Source: JAJZXY01 sp046706185
GTDB lineage: Archaea; Thermoplasmatota; Thermoplasmata; Sysuiplasmatales; Sysuiplasmataceae
NCBI GenBank assembly: GCA_046706185.1
Contig: JBJKPR010000044.1
Location: forward strand, 25,227-89,226
Length of the DNA: 64,000 bases
Direction of reading: 5' to 3'
Position numbers and translations under genes: made by a program. Shown here piece by piece: positions 8,002 to 16,266 of this stretch (positions are counted from its first letter, which is position 1; each line of letters starts with the position of its first letter). The notes beneath the pieces were generated by a model that searched no databases, was not told the origin of the DNA, and saw only the letters and a program-made list of their open reading frames with translations.

Positions 8002-8631
8002 GTGAAGAGCATGACAGCCGCCAAGATGAATATGGTCCGGGAGCACAGGGCTTATTACAGCGCAGGAACGCACCCGGAGCTTGCGGAATTCAGCAGGAAC
8101 AAATACATGACGCTTCAGGGAAAGTCAAGACCGGGCGGCAGGAGGTTCAGGGAGGGTATTGATGCATTGTTCACCCTTGCTTACAGGCTGAAATTCGAAT
8201 ATAAGGCAAAGGGCATGAACTTTTCCGTTCCAAGGCTCGAATGCCAGTGGTGGTCCGAGTCGGGTAAGCCGTTCTATGAATCAGGTGTGTCTGACTGGGT
8301 ATGGAAACTCATGATCATGCTGCCTGATTATGTATCGCCCGCTTCATTCGCCAGGGCGAGGGACGCTCTTGAACCTGGCCCGGGCGCCAGCGGGGTAGCA
8401 CAAACAAGAATGGAGCTCATCAAAGTGGGCAAGTGCGTCCAGATGATGCACGTGGGGCCATATGAAGGCGAAAGGGAAACTGCCGGAGAAATAGCTAAAT
8501 TCATCTCTGACCAAGGGTTGGCTTGCAGTGGTCCGTTTCACGAGATCTATATTTCCGACCCTGCGAAGACTTCACCTGACAGGCTCAAGACAATCATAAG
8601 GCAGCCAGTTAAAGCGGGATTCGTCCGCTAA
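8002..8631 (+). CDS. GyrI-like small-molecule-binding domain protein
   Basis: 209-residue protein of the GyrI-like (effector-binding, SOUL/Rob C-terminal related) family. The pattern is typical: an N-terminal YYSAGTHPELAEF segment, a central helix, and a C-terminal half with KCVQMMHVGPYEGERETAGEI followed by GPFHEIYISDPAKTSPDRLKTIIRQPV, the conserved end of this fold. Related domains bind hydrophobic cations or inhibit DNA gyrase. Here the gene sits 13 bases before a DHA2 efflux pump that is followed by a MarR regulator, so a role in sensing or binding the exported compound is a reasonable inference. The GTG at 8002 or ATG at 8011 could be the start. Confidence 0.8.
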   Translation: MKSMTAAKMNMVREHRAYYSAGTHPELAEFSRNKYMTLQGKSRPGGRRFREGIDALFTLAYRLKFEYKAKGMNFSVPRLECQWWSESGKPFYESGVSDWVWKLMIMLPDYVSPASFARARDALEPGPGASGVAQTRMELIKVGKCVQMMHVGPYEGERETAGEIAKFISDQGLACSGPFHEIYISDPAKTSPDRLKTIIRQPVKAGFVR

Positions 8632-8644
8632 GTAGTTATACCGG

Positions 8645-10462
8645 ATGATTGTCAACTGCTTAACCAATATGGTTAATTACAAGTGGGTCGCCCTTTCAAA
8701 CACGACACTGGGCATCCTGATGGCGATGGTCAACAGCACCATAATACTCATTTCGCTGCCTGCCATATTCAAGGGCATAGGTATAGACCCGCTGACTTCA
8801 TTCCAGTATCTTCTGTGGATACTCTTCGGCTACAATATCGTGACTGCGACGCTGCTTGTTACATTCGGAAGGCTATCCGACATGTTCGGCCGGGTGAGGC
8901 TTTACAATCTTGGTTTCCTCATATTCACTATCGGTTCTGTCGCACTTTGGCTGACCCCGGGAACTGGAGATGCTGCTGCCGACTTCATCATACTTTTCAG
9001 AATAGTGCAGGGCATCGGCGCTGCGTTTCTGTTTTCCAACAGCGCCGCCATACTCACAGATGCCTTCCCTCATAATGAACGGGGTAAGGCGCTTGGGGTT
9101 AACCAGATTGCTGCACTGGCAGGCTCTCTGGTTGGGCTTGTCCTGGGAGGGATACTTGCGTCAGTCGACTGGAGGTTCGTCTTTCTAGTCAGCGTCCCAG
9201 TTGGCATTTTCGGCACTGTATGGTCTTATTCAAGGCTGAAGGAGCTTGTGAGGCCCGCAGAGGACCAGAAGATAGACTTCTGGGGAAATTCCACATTCGC
9301 CGCCGGACTGACACTCTTGCTCGTCGGAACAACATACGGCCTGATGCCGTATGGAAGCAGTTCTATGGGCTGGGGAAGTCCGTGGGTGCTGGTTGCGATC
9401 GTGGCGGGTGCAGCCCTGCTCATCCTTTTCCCGTTTGTGGAGCTGAGGGCAGAACAGCCAATGTTCAACCTTCGCCTGTTCAGCCGAAGAATATTCTCAA
9501 TGGCGAATTCAGCCGGTCTGCTTTCCTCGATCGCAAGGGGTGGGGTAATGATTATGATCATAATACTCCTGCAGGGAATATGGCTGCCGCTGCAGGGCTA
9601 TTCCTATGCCTCGACACCGTTCTGGGCGGGTATTTACATGATGCCCATGATGATCGGCTTCATAATAATGGGCCCGCTGAGCGGCTGGTTATCAGACAGA
9701 TATGGTTCGCGCGGCCTGGCATCGACAGGGATGATTCTACTCACAGCCTCCTTCCTGTTCATGCTTCTGCTGCCGTACAACTTCCAATACTGGCAGCTCG
9801 CGATACTTCTGCTGACGCAGGGAATGGGCATGGGTATGTTTGCCGCACCCAACACGGCATCAATAATGAACTCTGTTCCACCTGAGTCGAGAGGAGCAGC
9901 ATCGGGCATGACTGCAACCATACAGAACAGCGGGCAGACGATCAGCATAGCGCTCTTCTTCATTATCATCATAGAGTCGCTATCATCCAGCCTGCCGGGA
10001 ACACTTCATTCCGCCCTAATCGTTGCAGGAGCATCCCCGCAGCTAGCGGCGGCTATTGACACCCTTCCACCAACTGGTGCGCTGTTTTCTGCATTCCTCG
10101 GGTACAATCCAGTTCTTGGAATGCTCGCCTCATACCCTTCACTGAGTTCTACCCTTTCACCGGGCACTTATGCTCTCCTGACAGGAAAGTACTGGTTTCC
10201 AACCGTAATAGCGGGTCCTTTCATGAATGCACTCGGTAAGGCGTTTATCATTAGCGCTGTGCTGTCAGGTGCTGCAGCCGTAATTTCTTTGCTCAGGGGA
10301 AAGGTCTACATATACGGACTTGAGGAAGGGGCATCTCAGTCTAGCACGAGCAGGGAAGACGCGAGGCGCTTGGGTGAAGAATGCGCTTTGCAGGCACCTG
10401 GTTTGGAAGGCGCTTCTGACGGAGGAACAGGGCCGGAGGACGGCATGCAAGGGGGAGACTGA
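8645..10462 (+). CDS. MFS drug:H+ antiporter, DHA2 (EmrB/QacA) type
   Basis: 605-residue, about 14-span transporter of the DHA2 family. The beginning NYKWVALSNTTLGILMAMVNSTI is characteristic of archaeal members. Motif A appears as GRLSDMFGRVRL, and the N-terminal half contains the usual GIGAAFLFSNSAAILTDAFP helix. A long hydrophilic C-terminal tail (about 55 residues) overlaps the ribosome-binding region of the next gene. The pump is flanked by a GyrI-like protein and a MarR regulator, which makes multidrug or toxic-compound export the likely job. The substrate is unknown. ATG 8645 is preceded by only 13 bases after the upstream stop, so the genes are probably cotranscribed. Confidence 0.9.
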   Translation: MIVNCLTNMVNYKWVALSNTTLGILMAMVNSTIILISLPAIFKGIGIDPLTSFQYLLWILFGYNIVTATLLVTFGRLSDMFGRVRLYNLGFLIFTIGSVALWLTPGTGDAAADFIILFRIVQGIGAAFLFSNSAAILTDAFPHNERGKALGVNQIAALAGSLVGLVLGGILASVDWRFVFLVSVPVGIFGTVWSYSRLKELVRPAEDQKIDFWGNSTFAAGLTLLLVGTTYGLMPYGSSSMGWGSPWVLVAIVAGAALLILFPFVELRAEQPMFNLRLFSRRIFSMANSAGLLSSIARGGVMIMIIILLQGIWLPLQGYSYASTPFWAGIYMMPMMIGFIIMGPLSGWLSDRYGSRGLASTGMILLTASFLFMLLLPYNFQYWQLAILLLTQGMGMGMFAAPNTASIMNSVPPESRGAASGMTATIQNSGQTISIALFFIIIIESLSSSLPGTLHSALIVAGASPQLAAAIDTLPPTGALFSAFLGYNPVLGMLASYPSLSSTLSPGTYALLTGKYWFPTVIAGPFMNALGKAFIISAVLSGAAAVISLLRGKVYIYGLEEGASQSSTSREDARRLGEECALQAPGLEGASDGGTGPEDGMQGGD

Positions 10463-10463
10463 A

Positions 10464-10910
10464 ATGGATTCGAAGGCACTGGGCAAATGGAACAGGTTTA
10501 CTGATGCGGTGAGCCTGATGATGAGAGAATTCGGCCAGAACCTGAAGGAATTCGACCTATCGCTGATGGAGTACAGGACACTGGCCAGGCTGGACGAGTA
10601 CGGACCGGCTCCCATGACCAGGCTTGCCGATGAACTGTTAATGACACGGGCAGGGACCACAATGCTTACCGACAGGCTCGAGGGGAGAAAGCTAGTGAAG
10701 CGTGTGAGAAGGGAAGATGACAGGCGGATGATTTTCATAACACTGACTCCTAAGGGAAGGAAGCTTGTGTCCGCTGCACGCAAGAGCAATAATTCGCTCA
10801 TTGAAGTCAAGCTGCGAAATCTGAGCGGCGATGAACTCTCCAAATTGGTTGAGATGGTTGAAAAGCTTAGTGGGAAGGGCGGGATTGTCGAACCTGTTCT
10901 CTTGAAGTGA
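10464..10910 (+). CDS. MarR family transcriptional regulator
   Basis: 148-residue winged-helix regulator. The MarR pattern is clear: an N-terminal dimerisation helix, then LMEYRTLARLDEYGPAPMTRLADELLMTRAGTTMLTDRLE as helix-turn-helix, and the wing GRKLVKRVRREDDRRMIFITLTPKGRKL with the conserved D-D-R-R. The ATG at 10464 is preceded by GGGGGAG (10451-10457) and follows the efflux-pump stop by one base, so it is the last gene of the operon. MarR proteins usually repress a linked pump and are released by its substrate. Autoregulation of this operon is therefore inferred, although I did not find a clear operator palindrome upstream of the GyrI-like gene. Confidence 0.9.
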   Translation: MDSKALGKWNRFTDAVSLMMREFGQNLKEFDLSLMEYRTLARLDEYGPAPMTRLADELLMTRAGTTMLTDRLEGRKLVKRVRREDDRRMIFITLTPKGRKLVSAARKSNNSLIEVKLRNLSGDELSKLVEMVEKLSGKGGIVEPVLLK

Positions 10911-10911
10911 T

Positions 10912-10925
10912 GGAGGCAGACCTCC
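10912..10925 (+). terminator. Hairpin directly after the efflux operon
   Basis: GGAGG and CCTCC arms separated by four bases start one base after the marR stop. There is no T-run, so this is a weak terminator candidate or a processing structure. Confidence 0.3.
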
Positions 10926-11231
10926 GCTGGATGATATTGACTAGAGACCGGCTGCTCATTCACACGTGTGCCTCCCTGGAATGGCGGTTTGAACCAGATA
11001 TGTTGCCGCAAGAGTCTGCGACCTGAGCGGCTTTGTCGGTGGCTGCGAAGGTGATTCCGGCAGCACTGTCACAAGTGAATGTGAGCCTATGAGCCGTTGC
11101 TACCTCACTTCAGAAACTAGGCCGCACAAATCCAATGCATGCATGTGAGCAACCGGCAGTTCGACATGGCGCAATAGGTAGAAAGAGTTGCAAGAGTGAG
11201 GGGAACGGAATATACACACACAGTGCCGGAG
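10926..11231. other. Intergenic region without recognised gene
   Basis: About 300 bases with no convincing open frame on either strand. Only short palindromes such as CACACGTGTG near 10963 are visible. Confidence 0.4.
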
Positions 11232-11316
11232 TGCGGAGGGCCGGATTCGAACCGGCGAACCCCTGCGAGACGAGACCCTCATTCTCGCGCCGTTGACCGT
11301 GCTTGGCTACCTCCGC
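11232..11316 (-). tRNA. tRNA-Leu (GAG)
   Basis: Type II tRNA on the minus strand. The acceptor is GCGGAGG/CCTCCGC with discriminator A. The anticodon stem CGAGA/TCTCG closes loop ATGAGGG, giving anticodon GAG. A long variable arm and T-arm GCCGG-TTCGAAT-CCGGC follow. CCA is not encoded. A TATA-like ACTTAATATG near 11350 on the same strand fits its promoter. Confidence 0.95.
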
Positions 11317-11377
11317 ACGCGATGAATGCGCAAGGCATCGCACATATTAAGTTTTGTGCGCACGTGCTCTTCGATGA

Positions 11378-12325
11378 TTACTCTTTCTTGGTTATGGGTG
11401 CAAGGCTCTTGAGCATGTCCTTCACCATCTCTGGAAGCGTGTATCGCGGGTAAAACCCCCACTCCCTGGCTGCAACGCTCGAGTCGAGCGAGCGGGGCCA
11501 TGAATCGGCTATCGCCTGCCTTTCGTCCGGCGAATAAGTGACCCTGAAGGCGGGAATGAGTTTCCTGATCTCATGTTCAAGACCTGACGGCGAAAGGCTG
11601 AAAGCCATCACGTTGAAGTTCGTCCTGTGTCTGAGCGCGGATGAAGGAGCCTCGATCAGCTTTATTATCGCTTCAAGTGCATCTGGCATATACATCATCG
11701 GCAGGCTGCTGTCCTCTCTCAGGAAACAGGTGTAGTCATTCCCCTCTGCCGCGGCTCGGAGCATTTCAATCGCGTAGTCCGTCGTTCCCCCGCCGGGGGG
11801 AGTCCTGTGGCTCACTATACCCGGAAGACGCAATCCCCTCACATCAAGCCCGTACCGAAGGAAGTAGTAATCTCCCAGCTGCTCGCACAGAAGCTTTGTA
11901 ATTCCATACATTGTGGTAGGACGTGTAATGGTGTCTATTGGCACATCCTCTTTCGGAGTATCTGGGCCGAATATTCCTATGGTGCTCGGAAAAAACACCC
12001 TCGTCCCGATGCTGTTTACGGCCGCCTTCAGCAGGTTCCTCATGCCGTTTACGTTCACATCAAAGGCGAGGTCAGGCATCTTCTCCCCTTTTGCTGAAAG
12101 GATTGCCGCAAGATGAACAACAGTGCCGATTCCCTCAGCCTTGACGATTCTGCTGACTTCCTGACCGTCAGTCACATCCAGTGCTGCAGTAGTGCAGTCA
12201 GATCTGCCAGGCTTGACTATGTCAGTTGCAACAATGCTCTTTCCACCATAGCGCCTTATGAGCGCTTCTGTGAGTTCGGTGCCAATCTGACCGCACGAAC
12301 CTGTGATCAAAAATCTGCCCGGCAT
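11378..12325 (-). CDS. tdh: L-threonine 3-dehydrogenase, NAD-epimerase type
   Basis: Short-chain/epimerase-type L-threonine dehydrogenase, which oxidises threonine to 2-amino-3-ketobutyrate with NAD. The glycine-rich loop is FLITGSCGQIGTEL (residues 5-18). DVTDG and VVHLAAILSAKGE follow, and the catalytic Ser/Tyr/Lys set is visible in FFPSTIGIFGP and TMYGITKLLCEQLG. Its 315 residues match the archaeal and bacterial epimerase-type TDH group, which is unrelated to the zinc-dependent TDH. It is divergent from the next enzyme of the pathway, kbl, across an 87-base promoter region. A TATA box at 12350 makes ATG 12325 leaderless. A UDP-sugar epimerase reading is less likely given this pairing. Confidence 0.88.
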   Translation of the reverse strand: MPGRFLITGSCGQIGTELTEALIRRYGGKSIVATDIVKPGRSDCTTAALDVTDGQEVSRIVKAEGIGTVVHLAAILSAKGEKMPDLAFDVNVNGMRNLLKAAVNSIGTRVFFPSTIGIFGPDTPKEDVPIDTITRPTTMYGITKLLCEQLGDYYFLRYGLDVRGLRLPGIVSHRTPPGGGTTDYAIEMLRAAAEGNDYTCFLREDSSLPMMYMPDALEAIIKLIEAPSSALRHRTNFNVMAFSLSPSGLEHEIRKLIPAFRVTYSPDERQAIADSWPRSLDSSVAAREWGFYPRYTLPEMVKDMLKSLAPITKKE

Positions 12326-12412
12326 CTATTGCACCCTGGACTGGCCACGGTATATGGTAAAAGTGATACTGAGAAGTTATTTAAGCATGCTACCGAGTCA
12401 TGTCTGATTTGG
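12326..12412. promoter_or_regulatory. Divergent promoter region of tdh and kbl
   Basis: Two TATA-like boxes lie in 87 bases. CCATATACC (minus, about 12350-12358) is centred 26 bases before the tdh start. GTTATTTAAG (plus, 12376-12385) lies 26 bases before about 12406, near the kbl ATG. The arrangement would allow shared regulation of both pathway steps. Confidence 0.6.
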
Positions 12413-13591
12413 ATGACAAAACTGAACTGGATGGGGGAGGAAATCCAGGCACTGAAAGACGCTGGCAGGTACATACCGATAAGGGCACTGGAGAGTTCGC
12501 AGGGTGCCTGGGTCACCATAGCCGGAAAGAAGGTGCTCAACCTCTGCAGTAACAATTACCTCGGCTACGCCAACCACCCGGAAGTGAAGAAGGCAGCAGT
12601 CGACGCGATAGCGCGGTACGGTGTTGGTGCGGGAGCAGTGAGGAGTATTGCAGGTACTAATGAGATGCACATAAAGCTGGAGGAGAAGGTAGCAGGCTTC
12701 AAGCACATGGAGTCGTGCCTCACATTTCAGGGAGGTCTTCTTGCCAATTCCGGGACCTTGCCAGTGCTTGTAGGAAAGGAGGATATCGTCTTCAGCGAAG
12801 AGCTGAACCATGCGAGCATAATAGATGGTGTGCGGCTAAGCTCGGCCAAGAGAGCAGTCTTCAGGCATCTTGACACTTCTGACCTGAGGGCGCAGCTGAA
12901 ACAGCATCGGAGCGAAGGCAGGAGGGCCCTCATAGTCACAGACGGTGTGTTCAGCATGGACGGCGACATCGCCCCCCTTCCAGAGATAGCAGAGCTTGGG
13001 GCCGAATTTGATGCAATGGTCTATGTCGACGATGCGCACGGCGAGGGTGTGCTCGGGGACCATGGAAGGGGCATAGTTGATCATTTCCATCTTGCAGGGA
13101 AGGTCGACGTTGAAATGGGCACCTTTTCCAAGGCAATCGGAAGCATGGGGGGCTTCGTTGCCGGAGGAGAGCATCTCGCAGATCTCCTGAAGCAAAAGGC
13201 AAGGCCGTTCCTGTTCAGCAGCGCACTCAACCCGTGTGATGCGGCTGCGGTGCTCAAGTCGATAGAACTCATGGAGAAGGACGACGCGCCAATAAGAAAA
13301 CTCTGGGAGAATTCAACGCTGCTCAAGGAAGAGCTGAAAGCGGCAGGGTTCGATACAGGAAGAAGCAAGACGCCAATAACGCCTGTCATGACAAAGGATG
13401 AGAAAAAGACGGTTGAATTCAGCAAGATTCTCTATGAGGATGAAAGTATACTTGCATCCCCTATCGTCTACCCGACTGTTCCAAAAGGGACAGCCAGGAT
13501 AAGGCTGATGCCATCGGCCGTTCATTCCAGGGAGGACATAGGTTATGCTGTCGATGCATTCAAAAGAGCAGGCTCGAGGCTCGGCATTTGA
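12413..13591 (+). CDS. kbl: Glycine C-acetyltransferase (2-amino-3-ketobutyrate CoA ligase)
   Basis: PLP-dependent alpha-oxoamine synthase that splits 2-amino-3-ketobutyrate with CoA into glycine and acetyl-CoA, the second step of threonine degradation after TDH. Of 392 residues, close to the usual 398, it shows LNLCSNNYLGYANHPEV, GTNEMHIKLE, YVDDAHGEGVLGDHGRG (residues 204-220) and the PLP-lysine motif GTFSKAIGSMGG with Lys240. The frame continues upstream with no stop, but ATG 12413 fits both the family N-terminus and the TATA box at 12376. Family relatives (AONS, serine palmitoyltransferase) share these motifs; the divergent tdh neighbour favours KBL. Confidence 0.92.
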   Translation: MTKLNWMGEEIQALKDAGRYIPIRALESSQGAWVTIAGKKVLNLCSNNYLGYANHPEVKKAAVDAIARYGVGAGAVRSIAGTNEMHIKLEEKVAGFKHMESCLTFQGGLLANSGTLPVLVGKEDIVFSEELNHASIIDGVRLSSAKRAVFRHLDTSDLRAQLKQHRSEGRRALIVTDGVFSMDGDIAPLPEIAELGAEFDAMVYVDDAHGEGVLGDHGRGIVDHFHLAGKVDVEMGTFSKAIGSMGGFVAGGEHLADLLKQKARPFLFSSALNPCDAAAVLKSIELMEKDDAPIRKLWENSTLLKEELKAAGFDTGRSKTPITPVMTKDEKKTVEFSKILYEDESILASPIVYPTVPKGTARIRLMPSAVHSREDIGYAVDAFKRAGSRLGI

Positions 13592-14136
13592 GTAAACTGC
13601 CAACCATGCAGAATATCCGCATGTGGTATGGCGCCGTATACGGACAGAACCGTCCATTGACACTGGTTGAACATGTATCAAGGCCGGAGTTTCCGGCTTG
13701 CTCCTGCCGGCGCCAATTCGAGGATCAAGCCGATGGGCGGTTGACAGCCCAGCAGCACCAGATCAGCATGGAGGTTATATGGTCGCGTCAATTCAGCACA
13801 ATTACACCTTCATGATCTGGATCGCCCTGCACCTGCATCTGAAGTAGGAGCCGCAAAGCTTCCCGCATCAATTGGAGCATTCGGCGGCAGCGCACTTCCG
13901 ACAGCTATCCGTGCAAATGAGACGAATCGGACGCCTGCAGGCAGGATGCCATCACTTCAAACGATACCGGCAGCACCCTTTTGCGTTTCTGGCCCTGCAC
14001 CCGTATGTTCCGCTGAGCAACTCGGAACGGCATTCACCATTTCGCTCTTGACTGGCGGTCTGTGACGACCATGCAGGGACGGCGGCACTGGAGCCCAAGA
14101 GGGTCGCTGACCTGCAAGACGCCTTCGTTGAGGTAA
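13592..14136. other. Intergenic region without recognised gene
   Basis: About 545 bases between kbl and RNase P RNA. Short open frames here lack promoter, ribosome-binding site and coding-like composition. I see no RNA family, repeat or insertion remnant. Confidence 0.4.
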
Positions 14137-14144
14137 GTTTATTA
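14137..14144 (+). promoter_or_regulatory. TATA box for RNase P RNA
   Basis: GTTTATTA is centred about 27-30 bases before the predicted RNA 5' end at 14168-14171, the spacing expected for archaeal RNA promoters. Confidence 0.65.
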
Positions 14145-14170
14145 CCGCTTGACTGAATAGCTCATTTGCC

Positions 14171-14461
14171 AGGAGAAGGAGGGCAGCCGACGGTAGCCGC
14201 TTGCGCGGCAGCTGAGGAAAGTCCCCTCTCCAGAGAAAGGTGGTCCGTTTAAACGCGGAGGGGCGAGAGCCCCGGCAAGGGCGCAGAAACGACACAGCCG
14301 GAGTCAAGGATGATTCGCTGACGATGACGTTCCTCCGGATTTGGTGAAACGGCGACACCCCACCGGAGCAAGTCCAAACAGCCGGTATTTCTCAAATCTG
14401 GCAGGTAGGACGCATTAGTCGAATGCTGCCTGAAACAGAAAGGGGCTTACTACCTTCACCT
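14171..14461 (+). ncRNA. rnpB: RNase P RNA, archaeal
   Basis: Catalytic RNA of ribonuclease P, which removes 5' leaders from pre-tRNAs. Conserved region I with the 5' P4 strand is GAGGAAAGTCC (14213-14223). Conserved region V with the 3' P4 strand is ACAGAAAGGGGCTTA (14435-14449). The AGCAAGTCCAAACA segment near 14368 is the usual element before P10/P11-type structure. The ends are set by helix P1: 14171-14179 pairs with 14453-14461 except for one A-A mismatch. Its length of about 290 bases suits archaeal type A. It stands alone with its own promoter. Confidence 0.92.
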
Positions 14462-14665
14462 GGCTTCCCTTTGCCGAGCCAATAGGTTCGTACCTCCATT
14501 GCGGCCTGCCCACAATCTGAATGCCAAGGCAGCGCATGGCTGGACAGAAGCTGATGGGGATGGGCCGGGAATCACGCGGGACGTGCTCCTTTTATGGCAA
14601 CAATATTTATTAAAGAGTCATTAATCATCAGGCAGGTATATTATTTCAACATCGGGGGTGTGTAA

Positions 14666-14797
14666 ATGGATAAATGCTCTGTCTGCAAGAAGAATTTCGA
14701 TTCGCCGATACGACTGTATGCCCATCTGATTGAAAAGCACGGCATGTCTGAGGCCGAGGCCCGCCTTGCCGCCTGGCCCAAGGGCGCAGTCCTCTGA
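14666..14797 (+). CDS. Single C2H2 zinc-finger mini-protein, 43 residues
   Basis: A short gene encoding a classical C2H2 finger: Cys4-X2-Cys7-X12-His20-X4-His25, with Phe11 and Leu17 in the hydrophobic-core positions. An 18-residue tail rich in Ala and Glu follows. GGGGGTG precedes the ATG, and A/T-rich TATA-like elements (TATTTATTAA near 14608, GTATATTATTT near 14636) lie upstream. It ends one base from the convergent threonine dehydratase stop. Small archaeal C2H2 proteins of this kind are known as likely nucleic-acid-binding factors, but their targets are mostly unknown. The perfect motif spacing argues strongly that this is a real gene. Confidence 0.82.
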   Translation: MDKCSVCKKNFDSPIRLYAHLIEKHGMSEAEARLAAWPKGAVL

Positions 14798-14798
14798 A

Positions 14799-16028
14799 TC
14801 AGCCTGTCACTACCCTGAGGTTCAGGCCCATTCCACGGAACGACTCGATCAACTTGTCAAGGTGCTGGCTGTCCTCGACTTCGATCAGAACGCTTGGATG
14901 GAAGCGGTTGAGCGACCCCTCTGAAAGAAGCGGGTTGTCCTGAAGACTAAGCACTGTCGCTCCCCCCTCTGCTATGAGCGTCAGCGCATCCTTCATGGCC
15001 CCCGGTCTGTCCGGCAGGTCAAGCTGAACCATCGCTATTCTACGCTGCATGATCAGGCCCCTCATGATCATCTTTCTGACAAGGTTCAGGTCAACATTGC
15101 CGCCTGATATGACTAGCCCTACGCGCTTATCCTTAATGTTCAGCTTTCCAGACAGAAGGAGTGCAAGCGGAGCCGCACCGGCGCCCTCGACGAGCTGCTT
15201 TGAGCGCTCCAGGAGGAGAAACATCGCCTCTGTGATCTCATCCTCTGTTACGGTGTATACGTCCTCGACCATGGATTTGACTATCTTGAATGCTATTTCA
15301 CCTGGTTGCTTTATCGCAATGCCGTCTGCTATCGTCTCCCCAGCTGCCGCCCTGACAATGTGCCCCTTCCTCACAGATTCGGCAAAGGAGGGCATTGCGG
15401 CTGCCTGCACGCCTATTATCCTTGTTCTAGGGCACAGCTTCTTCATTGCGACGGTGATGCCTGAAATGAGGCCTCCTCCCCCGACTGGGCAGATGAGGTA
15501 ATCCAAATCCTGGTCTTCGCATATCTCAATCCCGATTGTCCCCTGACCTGCTATGACAAGCGGATCGTTGTAGCCATGGATGAATGTCATGCTTCTCTCT
15601 TTCTGCACCTCAAGCGCCCTTGCCAGCGCGTCGTCGAATAGCTGGCCGTGAAGCACGACTTCAGCTCCGTAATTTTTCGTTGCTGCCACCTTTGCAAGAG
15701 AAGCGTATTGCGGCATAACAACAACGCTTTTTATCCTGTTCAGAGTGGCCGATAGGGCGACGCCCTGCGCATGGTTGCCCGCCGACGCTGTAATAACACC
15801 GTGTGACTTCTGCTCGGCTGTGAGGTTGCTAATCCTGTTGCAGGAACCTCTCATCTTGAATGATCCTGTTCTCTGCAGGTTTTCGAGCTTGAGGAAAACG
15901 TTCCCTACGAACATTCTCGAGAATGAAGAGGAATGTTCGAACGGCGTCCTTGCCACCACCCCTTTGATTGTCCTGGCAGCTTCCTCTACATCTGAGTAAG
16001 TGACTGGAAAGGTTTCTTCGGCTTTCAT
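14799..16028 (-). CDS. ilvA: Threonine ammonia-lyase with C-terminal ACT domain
   Basis: PLP enzyme converting threonine to 2-oxobutyrate and ammonia. The PLP lysine is Lys58 in RTGSFKMRGS. SAGNHAQGVA, the phosphate-cradle glycines ICPVGGGGLISG and VGLVISGGNVD are all present. Residues from about 325 form an ACT domain (MVQLDLPDRPGAMKDALTLIAEGGATVLSL) that may bind an amino-acid effector. Its 409 residues match the shorter catabolic/anabolic type (about 400) with a single ACT domain, not the 510-residue E. coli IlvA. It lies near the tdh/kbl pair, giving three threonine-consuming enzymes within 5 kb. The ATG at 16028 fits the family N-terminus. Confidence 0.92.
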   Translation of the reverse strand: MKAEETFPVTYSDVEEAARTIKGVVARTPFEHSSSFSRMFVGNVFLKLENLQRTGSFKMRGSCNRISNLTAEQKSHGVITASAGNHAQGVALSATLNRIKSVVVMPQYASLAKVAATKNYGAEVVLHGQLFDDALARALEVQKERSMTFIHGYNDPLVIAGQGTIGIEICEDQDLDYLICPVGGGGLISGITVAMKKLCPRTRIIGVQAAAMPSFAESVRKGHIVRAAAGETIADGIAIKQPGEIAFKIVKSMVEDVYTVTEDEITEAMFLLLERSKQLVEGAGAAPLALLLSGKLNIKDKRVGLVISGGNVDLNLVRKMIMRGLIMQRRIAMVQLDLPDRPGAMKDALTLIAEGGATVLSLQDNPLLSEGSLNRFHPSVLIEVEDSQHLDKLIESFRGMGLNLRVVTG

Positions 16029-16170
16029 TCGGCTGAGTAAGGGGGTGTCGCTGTATTAATATTGCTGGAAAACGAACTGTCGTGCCGAAGATTTCAGCAC
16101 ACGTGCAGGCAATCAGGCAGGATGACAGGCTGTTTTCCGTTCATGGATGGCGGCTCACGCAGTCAAAACA

Positions 16171-16178
16171 ATTATTAA
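16171..16178 (+). promoter_or_regulatory. TATA box upstream of the methionine synthase genes
   Basis: ATTATTAA is centred 26 bases before 16200-16201. That is not at the metE-type start (16267) but at the ATG of a 14-codon reading frame, so the mRNA leader is about 66 bases. Confidence 0.5.
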
Positions 16179-16199
16179 TGACCTGAATAGTGCGTGGCG

Positions 16200-16244
16200 A
16201 TGGTCATTTGGATGACCGCTACCAGGGCGCTGGCCAGAGACTGA
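16200..16244 (+). other. Possible leaderless 14-codon upstream ORF before methionine synthase
   Basis: An ATG at the predicted transcription start opens a 14-codon frame (MVIWMTATRALARD, then TGA) that ends 22 bases before the GTG of the first methionine synthase gene. It has two Met codons and one Trp codon. It could be a regulatory leader peptide or chance; no homologue is known to me. Confidence 0.3.
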
Positions 16245-16266
16245 GGCTGCCCGCGCTTAGGAAGGT

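Noticed and set aside
10265..11011. A 248-codon minus-strand frame opposite marR and the efflux pump end
   Set aside because: It is the antisense of two confident genes, with a Ser/Leu-rich low-complexity product.
13588..13815. A 75-codon frame after kbl
   Set aside because: No promoter, no ribosome-binding site and atypical composition. It is probably chance.
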